From: Clostridiales bacterium
GTDB taxonomy: Bacteria > Bacillota > Clostridia > TANB77 > CAG-508
Assembly (NCBI GenBank): GCA_003525075.1
Contig: DQFO01000008.1
Span: 1 to 64,000 of the forward strand
Direction: 5' to 3'
DNA: 64,000 nt
The position numbers and the translations under genes are program-made. This document shows positions 44,051 through 53,247 of the stretch, in pieces (positions within the stretch are counted from its first letter, which is position 1; each line of letters starts with the position of its first letter). The notes under the pieces are model-generated. The model had not been told where the DNA came from and did not search any database. It saw only the letters and a list, made by a program, of their open reading frames with translations.

Positions 44051-44710
44051 TTAATATACTTCACTATCAATTCTATATCCAATTCCTTTAATTGTAATTA
44101 TAATATCTGTTTTAATTTTTTCTCTTATTCTTTTTAAATATACTGTTACAGTATTATCATTTACATCATTTCCTGTCCATTCCCATATTTTGTCTATTAT
44201 TTCACTTCTTTTTACTACTTTATTTAAATTTAAGAATAATAAATTCAATATTTTCAATTCTAAGTTTGTAAGTTCTACATTTTCATTATCCCTATACACA
44301 ACCATTTTGTCCATATCAAATTTTATATTTTGGACTTGTATTATTGTGTTTTTCTTGTTTCTTAATATTATTCTATTTATTCTTGCCATCAGTTCTTTTA
44401 TTGAAAATGGTTTTGTAATATAATCTTCTGCGCCTAACTCTAATCCTTTTACAATATTATCTTCTTCATCTTTTGCTGTTAAAAAAATTGAAGGTATATT
44501 CTTTTCTTTTATATTATTTCTATATAAATCAAATCCATTTCCATCTGGTAATGATACATCTAATATTGCTAAATCTATTTTTTCTGTTTTTAATATTTTA
44601 AGTGTATTTTCTACATTTAATGTGTGTATTACTTGATATTTCTTTTGTTCTAAAGAGTATATTAATCCTTTAGCTAATATCTCATTATCCTCTACTAATA
44701 ATATTTTCAT
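44051..44710 (-). CDS. OmpR-family response regulator
   Basis: 219 residues. The receiver domain has acidic residues (LLVEDNE), the phospho-acceptor Asp in LAILDVSLPDGNG and the Lys in TAKDEE / TKPFSIKEL. The winged-helix C-terminus ends in the wHTH pattern NDNTVTVYLKRIREKI...IKGIGYRI. It lies 45 bp before the histidine kinase gene. The regulated gene is not evident; neither ABC transporter is directly adjacent. Confidence 0.94.
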   Translation of the reverse strand: MKILLVEDNEILAKGLIYSLEQKKYQVIHTLNVENTLKILKTEKIDLAILDVSLPDGNGFDLYRNNIKEKNIPSIFLTAKDEEDNIVKGLELGAEDYITKPFSIKELMARINRIILRNKKNTIIQVQNIKFDMDKMVVYRDNENVELTNLELKILNLLFLNLNKVVKRSEIIDKIWEWTGNDVNDNTVTVYLKRIREKIKTDIIITIKGIGYRIDSEVY

Positions 44711-44729
44711 ATATTCTCACTCCATATAT

Positions 44730-44757
44730 ATTTTATCATAAAAAGAGGACTTTGTAA
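44730..44757 (-). promoter_or_regulatory. response regulator promoter
   Basis: Minus-strand TTACAA and TAAAAT with a 16-bp spacer. It overlaps the terminator of the 44782 gene. Confidence 0.4.
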
Positions 44758-44768
44758 GCCCCCTTTTT
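44740..44768 (-). terminator. terminator of the 44782-47926 operon
   Basis: 13-bp stem with two G-U pairs in the minus-strand RNA and a 3-nt loop, ending in TTTTT. Confidence 0.8.
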
Positions 44769-44781
44769 ATACAATATTTTA

Positions 44782-47229
44782 CTATCTTAAAAATTGTTGA
44801 TTATCCTTTGTTTTATGTATTTGCATTTGTTTTATTATTTGTACCATATCATTTATTTCTTGAAGCTCAACATCTTTAGTATCTCTTGATATTGTTTCTG
44901 GTGTAATATCATATGTTGGAGAAGTCATTATAGGTCTTTCCTTTTGTTCTTCTTGAGTATCCATTCTGCAACGCCAACATTTTTTTTCTTCATCATAAAA
45001 TGGCTCGCTTGGAGTTTTTCCTTCTTGTCTTGCAAGAACTCTAGTTAGTGAAATCTGTTGATTTCTTACCAATGGGATATCCTCTTTTTTCTTTTCATTA
45101 GATACTTTAATTAAACTTTTTGAGGCCTGTATTCTTCTATAATTTATTTCTTGTTCAACAGAACCTTGACTTAGATTTCCACTTCTTAGATAATCTTGTG
45201 CATATTGCTTATCAATTTCTGCTATAGTCCTATGATGTCTAGGAATATTGCCAGTTTTTCTATTATTTTCTGCCTTTTTATGCATTTGTTTTGATTGCTC
45301 ATTATCTCGAATTTGAATCAACATTTTATTTACTTCCGGAATTGATACAAACTTTTCTAAATAGTCTACTCCTCCATCTATAGTTAAGTTATCAGCTTCT
45401 TTTAGTAGTCTAGCCATAGCTGGTATTAAATTTTGCATAAACAATTCTGGATCATTTTTATACTTAACAGCATTATTATCAAAATCTTCAACAAACTTTC
45501 CACTTTTTATACTATCTATAACCCTTTTAATATTTTCATTTTCACAATTTGCTCTTAATGCATATGCCGTTTCTTCTTCTGTTACCTCATAGTCTTTAAT
45601 AAAATCTTTTACCCATTGCATCTTTCTTTGATGTTTTTGTTGTTGCTCATCTACTTTTGTAGGATCATAACTTAATACTTTTTGTTCTATATCTGCTAAA
45701 ACCTGTTTTTTTCCTTCATAGTATTGTTCTAATCTTTCGCGACTTTCTTTATGGATAGCCCATGGGGTTTCTGACTGCATTGTGTTCATAATAAAATTTT
45801 GGGGTGCATAATTTTCTTTTAATTCTCCCATTTCCAAAACATATTGTTCTACATATTGTTTTGCTGATATTTCTGTTCCATCTTTTAATTTTACTTTTCC
45901 ACTTTGTGGCAAATATTTAAAGAAATATTGTCCTACAAATTGTTCAGCTGACATTTCTCCTTTATTTTTTCCAGATGGAATCATAAACTTTTTTTGTAAT
46001 AATTGTGGATCAATTGTTTTTATAAAATCTTCAAATAATACTTGTTGTCTTTTTCCATTTTGCTCTATTTCTATTGTTCCATTATTAAAAGGCATTATAA
46101 ATCCATAATTTCCTATTCTTTCTTGTGCAGAAGTCATCTGTGCTGATTTTCCTAATCTCCCCTCTAATTCACGTTGAAAATAATGAGACATTTCTTCAAA
46201 TATTCTTTGTGCTTCATCTTTTCCTATTTGTTTTACGATTTCAGCAATTTGCTCTGGTGTACTTTTTTCAACCTGCCTATAAACCAATTCATAATACATT
46301 TCTTGTCCATCTCGTATTAATTTTGCTTTATCATCATCTGATAAGTCTTGATTTTGTAATATATATTGTTCTTCTTTTTGCATATTTTTAATTAAATCAA
46401 TTGCACTCTTTTTGGTTCCATCTAAATTATATTCCTTTTGTAATATCGGATATCTATTTAATATTTCAGTTCTACCTCTAACACATATTAAATCATCCAA
46501 AATAGGAATTGTAACATCATCTCTTTCTTGTAATCCATCACTTTCATAATGTGATTGTCCATCCCAAGAATTTACATTTGCTTTATATCGTGCTATATTA
46601 AATTTTCCTTGTTCAATATTCATTAAATCTGTTATTTCTTTATCTGAATATCCCATTATTTCTAAATATTGTCTATATCCAACTTCATCTGCATTATTTT
46701 CTATTGAATATGCATCATAATTTCCTGTTTTTCTATCTCTAGAATACCAACTCTTTTCAAGATACCCATTTAATATATAATCCCTTGCATATTCCAATCC
46801 ATCTTTACTACTAACATTTGTTTTTGTCATCAATTCTTGTCTATGATGTTGTATTTCATGAAATACCGTTTGATATAATGTCTTACAAGTAAATAATCTT
46901 TTATCAACATCTGGACTTTGTAAACCTCTATACAAGTGTGCAATATTATATGTTATACTAGGCGGCCTAGTATTCTTTCGATATACCCCCAAAAATGTTT
47001 CACTTCTATCATTTATAAATTTTAATCCAAATGTATTTTGACTATCATCTCTATTAGGTTGATAACTATATCCCAGTTCTTCAATTTCTAATTGAAATAT
47101 TCTTGTTATAGAAGCTTGCATTTTCTGTAGTAATTCCGTATCATTAAAATCTAATTGATTATCCCTAAAATAATTCATAAAACTAGTCATTTCTTTTTTT
47201 TGTATTGCTATTTTTTCCTCTTTAGTCAT
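44782..47229 (-). CDS. large protein with a zinc metallopeptidase (HExxH) motif
   Basis: Not assigned to a known family. 815 residues, soluble, with no signal peptide. A gluzincin-type motif FHEIQHH sits at residues 123-129 (ligands His124, His128; Glu125 catalytic). The likely third ligand is in ENNADEVGYRQY (Glu177 or nearby), as in many gluzincins. The remaining ~600 residues are Gln/Lys/Glu-rich and helical; the last ~60 include CWRCRMDTQEE. AAAGGA lies 11 nt before the ATG. It is the last gene of a three-gene operon. Protease activity and target are inference. Confidence 0.72.
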   Translation of the reverse strand: MTKEEKIAIQKKEMTSFMNYFRDNQLDFNDTELLQKMQASITRIFQLEIEELGYSYQPNRDDSQNTFGLKFINDRSETFLGVYRKNTRPPSITYNIAHLYRGLQSPDVDKRLFTCKTLYQTVFHEIQHHRQELMTKTNVSSKDGLEYARDYILNGYLEKSWYSRDRKTGNYDAYSIENNADEVGYRQYLEIMGYSDKEITDLMNIEQGKFNIARYKANVNSWDGQSHYESDGLQERDDVTIPILDDLICVRGRTEILNRYPILQKEYNLDGTKKSAIDLIKNMQKEEQYILQNQDLSDDDKAKLIRDGQEMYYELVYRQVEKSTPEQIAEIVKQIGKDEAQRIFEEMSHYFQRELEGRLGKSAQMTSAQERIGNYGFIMPFNNGTIEIEQNGKRQQVLFEDFIKTIDPQLLQKKFMIPSGKNKGEMSAEQFVGQYFFKYLPQSGKVKLKDGTEISAKQYVEQYVLEMGELKENYAPQNFIMNTMQSETPWAIHKESRERLEQYYEGKKQVLADIEQKVLSYDPTKVDEQQQKHQRKMQWVKDFIKDYEVTEEETAYALRANCENENIKRVIDSIKSGKFVEDFDNNAVKYKNDPELFMQNLIPAMARLLKEADNLTIDGGVDYLEKFVSIPEVNKMLIQIRDNEQSKQMHKKAENNRKTGNIPRHHRTIAEIDKQYAQDYLRSGNLSQGSVEQEINYRRIQASKSLIKVSNEKKKEDIPLVRNQQISLTRVLARQEGKTPSEPFYDEEKKCWRCRMDTQEEQKERPIMTSPTYDITPETISRDTKDVELQEINDMVQIIKQMQIHKTKDNQQFLR

Positions 47230-47300
47230 ACTATTTCTCTTCCTTTCTCACTTCATTCAAAAACATAGCTAGGTATGAAAGATTTAAAATTTCTTTCAAA

Positions 47301-47450
47301 CTATTTTTCTTCCATTTCATCTCTTTCTGCATCTTCCTTTGTAATAACATTATTATATACTTCTTCTATTATTTCATCACTTTCATCATTTTCTTGAATT
47401 TGTTTTAATTTTAAATATTCTCTCATTTGCGCTGTTTTATTGTCTTGCAT
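47301..47450 (-). CDS. 49-residue acidic protein
   Basis: A small gene (starts MQDNKTAQMREYLKLKQIQE; ends ERDEMEEK) with AGGAGGG upstream of its ATG. The product is very acidic and helical. It lies between the 153-residue gene (14 bp away) and the metallopeptidase-like gene (71 bp), so it is in the operon. Function is unknown; its size and charge would suit an adaptor or inhibitor of a neighbour (inference). Confidence 0.7.
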   Translation of the reverse strand: MQDNKTAQMREYLKLKQIQENDESDEIIEEVYNNVITKEDAERDEMEEK

Positions 47451-47464
47451 TCTTTCCACCCTCC

Positions 47465-47926
47465 TTAATTATTTTTTTTAAATAATTTCATAATCTTACT
47501 TAGAATTTTCTTAAATATATTTTGTTCTTTATATTCAATAAGTTGTGTATACTCTTGATTAATTTTATTATCTTCAACTATTTGTCCTTTTTTCTTAAAT
47601 AAATTATCTGGATTATATCTTTCCCTCAATTCTTCTTCTTTTCTTTTATCATTTTCAGAATAAAGTTTAATTAACTCTTTCTTTTCATTTTCATCTTCAC
47701 ACCAATAATTAATATTTAACATTGCTAAAATTATTAAAGTTTTTTTCTGCAATTTTTGCTCATCTAGTGGTATAGTTGGCTCTATATTAGGCTTATAGTC
47801 TTTCAATTTTTCTTCTCTAAATAATTCCATTAATTTTAATGGTATTTTATCTATATATTTTGGTTCCATAAAAGATAAAATCTCATATACTTCTGCATAA
47901 GCAATTGATAATTCATTATTTTCCAT
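47465..47926 (-). CDS. hypothetical protein, first gene of the metallopeptidase operon
   Basis: Not recognised. 153 residues, helical. The N-terminal half contains LSFMEPKYIDKIPLKLMELFREEK, the middle LIILAMLNINYWCEDENEKKELIKLYSENDKR, and the C-terminus a basic amphipathic stretch (NIFKKILSKIMKLFKKNN). GGGAG lies 8 nt before the ATG. The promoter and a 24-bp palindrome lie upstream. Confidence 0.68.
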   Translation of the reverse strand: MENNELSIAYAEVYEILSFMEPKYIDKIPLKLMELFREEKLKDYKPNIEPTIPLDEQKLQKKTLIILAMLNINYWCEDENEKKELIKLYSENDKRKEEELRERYNPDNLFKKKGQIVEDNKINQEYTQLIEYKEQNIFKKILSKIMKLFKKNN

Positions 47927-47965
47927 ATAATTTCTCCCATTTCAATTATTTTTACTCAATCTATC

Positions 47966-47989
47966 TATAATCTTAAATTTAAGATTATA
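47966..47989. promoter_or_regulatory. 24-bp perfect palindrome, likely operator
   Basis: A perfect palindrome of 12-nt arms (left arm TATAATCTTAAA), 3 bp downstream of the -10 box of the 47465 operon, covering the expected transcription start. Its position suits a repressor operator. Confidence 0.6.
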
Positions 47990-47992
47990 ATT

Positions 47993-48021
47993 TTTATAAT
48001 TATTTATTTTTTTCTTCTCAA
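47993..48021 (-). promoter_or_regulatory. promoter of the 47465-44782 operon
   Basis: Minus-strand TTGAGA and TATAAA with a 17-bp spacer, next to the palindrome. Confidence 0.5.
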
Positions 48022-48074
48022 ATATTTGTATATATCAATTATAAGCTATATTGTTAAATAAATCAATGTTATTT

Positions 48075-48101
48075 TTATTCATTAAGTTATATACTTAATG
48101 A
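48075..48101. repeat. inverted repeat in the intergenic region
   Basis: Perfect 11-bp arms (ATTCATTAAGT / ACTTAATGAAT) with a 5-nt loop, followed by TTTTT on the plus strand. No plus-strand gene ends here. It is about 55 bp upstream of the operon promoter, so it may be a binding site. Confidence 0.4.
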
Positions 48102-48170
48102 ATTTTTTGATATATTTTTTATACATAGCAATAAAAAAATTTCAATAATTTACTATATTCAAAAAAATAA

Positions 48171-48204
48171 TCATAAATTATTAAAAATCTTTAATAATTT
48201 ATGA
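48171..48204 (-). terminator. terminator of the 50775/48213 ABC operon
   Basis: 12-bp perfect arms (TCATAAATTATT / AATAATTTATGA) with a 10-nt loop; the minus strand continues with TTTTTTT. Confidence 0.8.
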
Positions 48205-48212
48205 CTATTTTT

Positions 48213-50771
48213 TTATACATTTTCATTTCTAATAGTTTCAATTGTATTTTGTTTATTAATTTTATAAATTGAATATCTCATAATAATAAATATAAATATA
48301 AATACAAAAACTGCAGAAATTAAAATTGCATTTGTAGGTATATACATACCTTTTTGAAATTTTACTGAAAATGCTTTATATATTGCAAATGTTCCAAGTA
48401 ATCCCATAATTGTTCCTATAATCCATGCTTTAGTTCCATAAAATATAGTTTCTAAATTTATCATCCTATCAAATTCTTTTGATGTCATTCCTATTGATTT
48501 TAACATTGCAAATTCTTTTTGTCTTAATTCCATATTTGATGTAATTGTGTTAAAAATATTTGTAATTCCTATTAATGTTATTACTGTTATAAATCCATAT
48601 AAGAATATTTTTGTTACTAATACCATTGCACTTTCTTCTTTGGCAGATGCATCAATATTATAAATTCTAATATCTAAATGTAAAGCATCTATATCTTTCT
48701 CTAGTTGGTCTGGATTATTTGATTGTATTGTTACTGTATTATATACTGGCTTTTCCTCATTTTCTAATTGTGATATATCTAAAATTAAATATCCACCTTC
48801 ATAATAACTTCTATCAATTCCATCTGGTTTAATTGTTGAAATTGCACCAACTTCTACTGAACGTTGTTTATCATTGTAATCTTTTCCTTCTATTATATCT
48901 CCAACATTGTATTTATATTTTCTTCCATTTTTTACTTGACCATCTTCTATCCAACTTACTTCGTCACACAATATTCCTTTATCTTTTACTTTATCATATT
49001 TAGCACCAATTTTACTTACATATCTTTTAAATGAATCACTATCTAATGCCATAATTTGTAATGCTGAATATTTCTCCCCTGTCTCTATGAATTCTTCATT
49101 TTCTTCATCATAATATCCTTCTTCTGACAATGTACCAGAAGCTAAATTAATTTTATCAATATCTTTTATTTTTATAACTCCATTATTTGAATTATACAAT
49201 ATTGAATATTTTTCTATATTATCTAATGAAATTATTCTATCTATTTCTTCATTTGATACTTTTCCAACATTTAATTGTATATTATAATCATAGTCTTTAT
49301 AATATTTTTGTGATTCTTGGAACATATTAGTTATAAATGCATTCATTGTGATAAATACAAATATGCTTACCGCAATTGATACAACTGTTGTTCTATATTT
49401 TTTCTTACTTCTTTTTAAGTTTTTATATGCTAATTCTCCACCAGTTTTAAATAATTTTGATATAATCTTTGGTACTTTTAATTTTTTTGAATTTAGTTTT
49501 ATATCTTTAGAGCCTCTTAATCCTTCTATTGGGCTTACTCTACTTGCTTTTATAGCAGATGCTATTGATGATAAATATATTGTTACAAATCCTAACACTG
49601 CTGATAAAATAATTGGTAATATTGATATTTTAAATACTAATCCATCAACATGTTGTAATAAATAATCACCTAAAAGTGAATTTACTATTTGTATTAATAC
49701 AAATACTGCAAAAAATCCTGATAGTATTCCTAAAGGTATTCCTATTAATCCTAATATTAATCCTTCTTGTATTACATTTTTTCTTATTTGTCTTTTGGTT
49801 GCTCCAACACTTGCAAGCATTGAATACATTTTTATTTTTTCTGTTATTGATATTGCAAATGAATTTCTTATACAAAATATACTTGTAAATAATATTATTA
49901 CTATTACTACTCCAATTACTGAATATAACATAGTAACTGTTGAATCTGAAAATGCAAATGCTTCCCATCTTAATAATTCTTTATTTAAAGTATAATCATA
50001 TTTGGTCTCAGTGTCATTTTTTGACAAACTTTCATAACTTTGAACTCCTAATATTTGAGGTATTGTCTCTTTATAATTTTTTGGTGATTTTAAACTTATA
50101 TATAAATCAGATCTTCCTGTACTTATTCCTGTTGTAATTACAGTATATCCTGGCTCTGAATATTTTTCAAAACTTGTATCTGGTCTTTCTATGATTCCTA
50201 CTATTTTAAATGAATAATTTGTTGTATTTATTATCTCTTCTGCATCATATATATTATCATATTCTTTTTCATTAACTCCTGGTTTTATACTTCTTGTTCC
50301 AACATTTAAATTGATTGTGTCTCCTATTTTGTATTCTACTTTTCCATTTGCCATTATCGTTTTACTAATTACTACTTCATTATTATTAACTGGAAATCTG
50401 CCTTCTATTAATTCAAAATGCAAATCATTAAATGAACTCTCATTCATAGAAATTAATCTTGCATAAGGTTTATACTCATTTTGACTTCCTTGTAAAATTG
50501 AATATCCACATATTTTTATTGCAAATATATCTTTTACATCTCTATTATTTTGTATATCTTTTATTTCTTCATCACTAACATTTTCTAACTTCAAATGCCA
50601 ATATCCTGATTGATTTTTTGCATTTTCTACTAATGTTGCTTGAAAACTCATTCCCATACTTGCAACAGCACATATTAATGCTACTGATAATATTATTCCT
50701 ATTATTGTACTTATTGTTCTTTTTTTATTTAATTTTAAATTTCTGATAGATAAACTTGTAAGAATGTTCAT
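48213..50771 (-). CDS. FtsX-type ABC transporter permease
   Basis: 852 residues with two FtsX-like modules. The N-terminal membrane segment (about 15-40) is followed by an extracytoplasmic domain (about 45-275), three segments (about 280-410), a linker, another segment (about 460-485), a second extracytoplasmic domain (about 490-710) and three final segments. NAFITNMF and MLASVGATKRQIRKNV / MLKSIGMTSKEFDRMI mark the FtsX domain pair. It is the permease of a peptide/lipid-type exporter with the 50775 ATPase. The substrate is unknown. GGAGG precedes the ATG. Confidence 0.88.
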   Translation of the reverse strand: MNILTSLSIRNLKLNKKRTISTIIGIILSVALICAVASMGMSFQATLVENAKNQSGYWHLKLENVSDEEIKDIQNNRDVKDIFAIKICGYSILQGSQNEYKPYARLISMNESSFNDLHFELIEGRFPVNNNEVVISKTIMANGKVEYKIGDTINLNVGTRSIKPGVNEKEYDNIYDAEEIINTTNYSFKIVGIIERPDTSFEKYSEPGYTVITTGISTGRSDLYISLKSPKNYKETIPQILGVQSYESLSKNDTETKYDYTLNKELLRWEAFAFSDSTVTMLYSVIGVVIVIILFTSIFCIRNSFAISITEKIKMYSMLASVGATKRQIRKNVIQEGLILGLIGIPLGILSGFFAVFVLIQIVNSLLGDYLLQHVDGLVFKISILPIILSAVLGFVTIYLSSIASAIKASRVSPIEGLRGSKDIKLNSKKLKVPKIISKLFKTGGELAYKNLKRSKKKYRTTVVSIAVSIFVFITMNAFITNMFQESQKYYKDYDYNIQLNVGKVSNEEIDRIISLDNIEKYSILYNSNNGVIKIKDIDKINLASGTLSEEGYYDEENEEFIETGEKYSALQIMALDSDSFKRYVSKIGAKYDKVKDKGILCDEVSWIEDGQVKNGRKYKYNVGDIIEGKDYNDKQRSVEVGAISTIKPDGIDRSYYEGGYLILDISQLENEEKPVYNTVTIQSNNPDQLEKDIDALHLDIRIYNIDASAKEESAMVLVTKIFLYGFITVITLIGITNIFNTITSNMELRQKEFAMLKSIGMTSKEFDRMINLETIFYGTKAWIIGTIMGLLGTFAIYKAFSVKFQKGMYIPTNAILISAVFVFIFIFIIMRYSIYKINKQNTIETIRNENV

Positions 50772-50774
50772 TTA

Positions 50775-51446
50775 TTACACCTCCTCAACAATTTTTCCAT
50801 CTTCAATTTTTATAATTCTATCTGCAACTTTTGCTATTTCTAGATTGTGTGTTATCATTATTATTGTTTGTTTATAATCTTTATTTGATTTTTTTAATAA
50901 TGTTACAATTTCATCACTTGCTTTAGAATCCAAATTTCCTGTTGGCTCATCTGCTAATATAATTGCTGGATTTGTTATCATTGCTCTTCCTATTGATGTT
51001 CTTTGTTGTTGACCTCCTGATAATTCATTTGGTAAATGTGTTCTTCTTTCTTCTAATCCTAATACTTTTATTAATTCATCAAGTCTTTGTTTATCTATAT
51101 TTTTGTTATCTAATTTTAATGGTAATGTGATATTTTCTTCTACATTTAATATTGGTATTAAATTATAAAATTGATATATTAATCCAACTTGTCTTCTTCT
51201 AAATATTGCTAGTTCATCATCATTAAATTTATAAATATCTTTTCCGTCTATAAATACTTTTCCACTTGTTGGTCTATCAACTCCTCCTATTAAATGTAAT
51301 AGTGTTGATTTTCCACTTCCTGATGCTCCTACTATTGCTACAAATTCACCTTTATTTACTGTAAATGAAACATTATCTAATGCTGTTACTTTATTTTCTC
51401 CTTTTCCATATTGCTTACATAAGTTTTCAACTTTTAATATTTCCAT
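50775..51446 (-). CDS. ABC transporter ATP-binding protein
   Basis: 223 residues. Walker A is GASGSGKSTLLHL, the signature LSGGQQQRTSIGRAM, Walker B IILADEPTGNLDS and the H-loop MITHNL. It belongs to the LolD/MacB ATPase type and pairs with the FtsX permease 3 bp downstream. GAGG lies before the ATG. The leader has a start-stop mini-ORF and a hairpin (see findings). Confidence 0.95.
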   Translation of the reverse strand: MEILKVENLCKQYGKGENKVTALDNVSFTVNKGEFVAIVGASGSGKSTLLHLIGGVDRPTSGKVFIDGKDIYKFNDDELAIFRRRQVGLIYQFYNLIPILNVEENITLPLKLDNKNIDKQRLDELIKVLGLEERRTHLPNELSGGQQQRTSIGRAMITNPAIILADEPTGNLDSKASDEIVTLLKKSNKDYKQTIIMITHNLEIAKVADRIIKIEDGKIVEEV

Positions 51447-51455
51447 TTAATTTCC

Positions 51456-51483
51456 TCGTACAATGAAATGCTACATTATACGA
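51456..51483 (-). promoter_or_regulatory. leader hairpin with start-stop mini-ORF before the ABC ATPase
   Basis: 10-bp arms (TCGTACAATG / CATTATACGA, one G-U in the RNA) with an 8-nt loop. The minus strand reads AAAGGAG, 8 nt, ATG TAG: a ribosome site leading to a start codon followed at once by a stop. The hairpin ends just before GAGG, the ribosome site of the real gene. Confidence 0.5.
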
Positions 51484-51551
51484 ACTCCTTTCTTTTTATT
51501 TTTCTAGTTTTATTATACAATGTTATAAGTGACTATTAAATGACATTAAAA

Positions 51552-51577
51552 AAGATTTAAGAAATTCTTCTTAAATC
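51552..51577 (-). terminator. terminator of the 51604 gene
   Basis: 11-bp perfect arms (AGATTTAAGAA / TTCTTAAATCT), 4-nt loop, then TTTTTTAATG on the minus strand. Confidence 0.85.
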
Positions 51578-51603
51578 TATCTATTCTCATTAAATCTTTT
51601 TGC

Positions 51604-53178
51604 TCATCTTTGTTCCAATATTTTCAATAAAAAATTCCATGGTCCTGTTTTATCTGTTAATCCATCATAATTATTATTAATTCTTTCTAATACTTCCTCT
51701 TTAGTAAAAAATTTTATTTCTGAAACTTCCTCTTCTTGTAATTTAACTTTTGATATGTCTATGTTTTTTGTAATCAAATAACATTCATTAAATTGATTAT
51801 TAGTAATCTTTCCTTTTGTTGTTTTTGAACATGATCCAACTAAATATTTTATATCCTTATCACATATATCTATTCCAAGCTCTTCCTTACATTCTCTTAT
51901 TAATGCTTGTCTACCAAATTCTCCTGAATCAACATGTCCTCCAACTGTTACATCCCATAAATTAGGCCATAATTTTTTGTTTGCACTTCTTTTTTGAAGT
52001 AATATATTTAAATCTTTATCTATAACAAATGCATATACACATCTATGCCACAAACCTTTTTTATGACACTCTTCTCTTGTTTCTATTATTCCTGTAAATT
52101 CTCCTCTTTCATTTAAAACATCTAATTTTTCTTTTTTCATATATTCTGTAACTTCTTTTTCTAATCTTGTCCCGATTTCATCTAAATGTTCATATAAATA
52201 TCTACATAAATTAGTTCTAAAAATTGCAAAGTTTAATAATTCTGTTTGTTCATAATTTTCATTATATTGCTTATATCCATATAAGCTTCCCACAATTTGT
52301 ATTAAATAAATATATGCACAATATTTTAAATCAAATTCATTTAATTTTACATATTTTGAAACTTCCCTAACATATTCTATAAAAGTATCTATATTCATCT
52401 CTCCATTTTTTACATCTTTATCAATATATGTATATGATCTTATTATTTCCCACATTATTGGTAATCTCTTTGCAGATTCAAAATCAATTACTGATGTTTC
52501 TTTTTCATTATTATATATCAATTGTTGAACACTATAATCTCCATGACTATTCATTATTGACATTTTTGAAATAATTGAAAAATCAAATTGTTCTTTTAGT
52601 TTTTTTGAAATTTTAATTTTATTTTCTAAATCTTTTAAGAAAACTTCTTTATATTTATTATCTTTTTTTATTGATTTCTTAAAGTCTTCCATTTGAATTA
52701 TTTTATTTTCTAAACTTTCTTTTGAAAACCATTTTTCAATTATGTTTTCATCATCAAGTTTTTTATATTTTTGAAGCTCTTTTATTATTCTTCCAAGTAT
52801 TGTTGCACTTTCTATCACTTTATCATGATCACCTGTATTATTCTCAATTGTATATCCATCGATAAATTTTTGGAGTATTATTATTTCATTTTCATATTTT
52901 ATATAAAATTCATTTGATTTTGTTTTTATGTATTGAGGAACACTTATTTTTCTACATCTCAAAAAGTTAATTATTTGTATCTCTTTTTCTATAGATTCTT
53001 CTTTTCTGCTTTCATCAAATTCTTTTAATATATATTTTTGTTCATCTTCAGCAAAAATTATATATATATTTGCTGTTCCTTTTTCTATTTTTTCAATTTT
53101 ATTTACAGCTATTTCATACTTTTCTTGTAACATATTTTTTATTTTAACTTCATTTAATTTTGATTTATATATTGACAT
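51604..53178 (-). CDS. phosphotransferase-NUDIX fusion protein
   Basis: 524 residues in two parts. Residues 1-330 resemble the aminoglycoside/choline kinase family: the catalytic loop NSHGDYSVQQLIYN has Gln where most members have Asn, and the metal motif is VIDFESA. Residues 350-524 are a NUDIX domain with GGHVDSGEFGRQALIRECKEELG, preceded by the NUDIX/IPP-isomerase-like LDVLNERGEFTG...HRCVYAF. I chose the ATG at 53178 because GGAG lies 7 nt upstream. A kinase and a NUDIX in one chain hint at a pathway that makes and cleaves a nucleotide-linked metabolite (inference). Confidence 0.8.
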   Translation of the reverse strand: MSIYKSKLNEVKIKNMLQEKYEIAVNKIEKIEKGTANIYIIFAEDEQKYILKEFDESRKEESIEKEIQIINFLRCRKISVPQYIKTKSNEFYIKYENEIIILQKFIDGYTIENNTGDHDKVIESATILGRIIKELQKYKKLDDENIIEKWFSKESLENKIIQMEDFKKSIKKDNKYKEVFLKDLENKIKISKKLKEQFDFSIISKMSIMNSHGDYSVQQLIYNNEKETSVIDFESAKRLPIMWEIIRSYTYIDKDVKNGEMNIDTFIEYVREVSKYVKLNEFDLKYCAYIYLIQIVGSLYGYKQYNENYEQTELLNFAIFRTNLCRYLYEHLDEIGTRLEKEVTEYMKKEKLDVLNERGEFTGIIETREECHKKGLWHRCVYAFVIDKDLNILLQKRSANKKLWPNLWDVTVGGHVDSGEFGRQALIRECKEELGIDICDKDIKYLVGSCSKTTKGKITNNQFNECYLITKNIDISKVKLQEEEVSEIKFFTKEEVLERINNNYDGLTDKTGPWNFLLKILEQR

Positions 53179-53247
53179 TTTTTTCTCCAATCATAATTTT
53201 ACTTTTTTCTTTACTTCTCCATATATTTTTAATACTTTCAAAAACAG

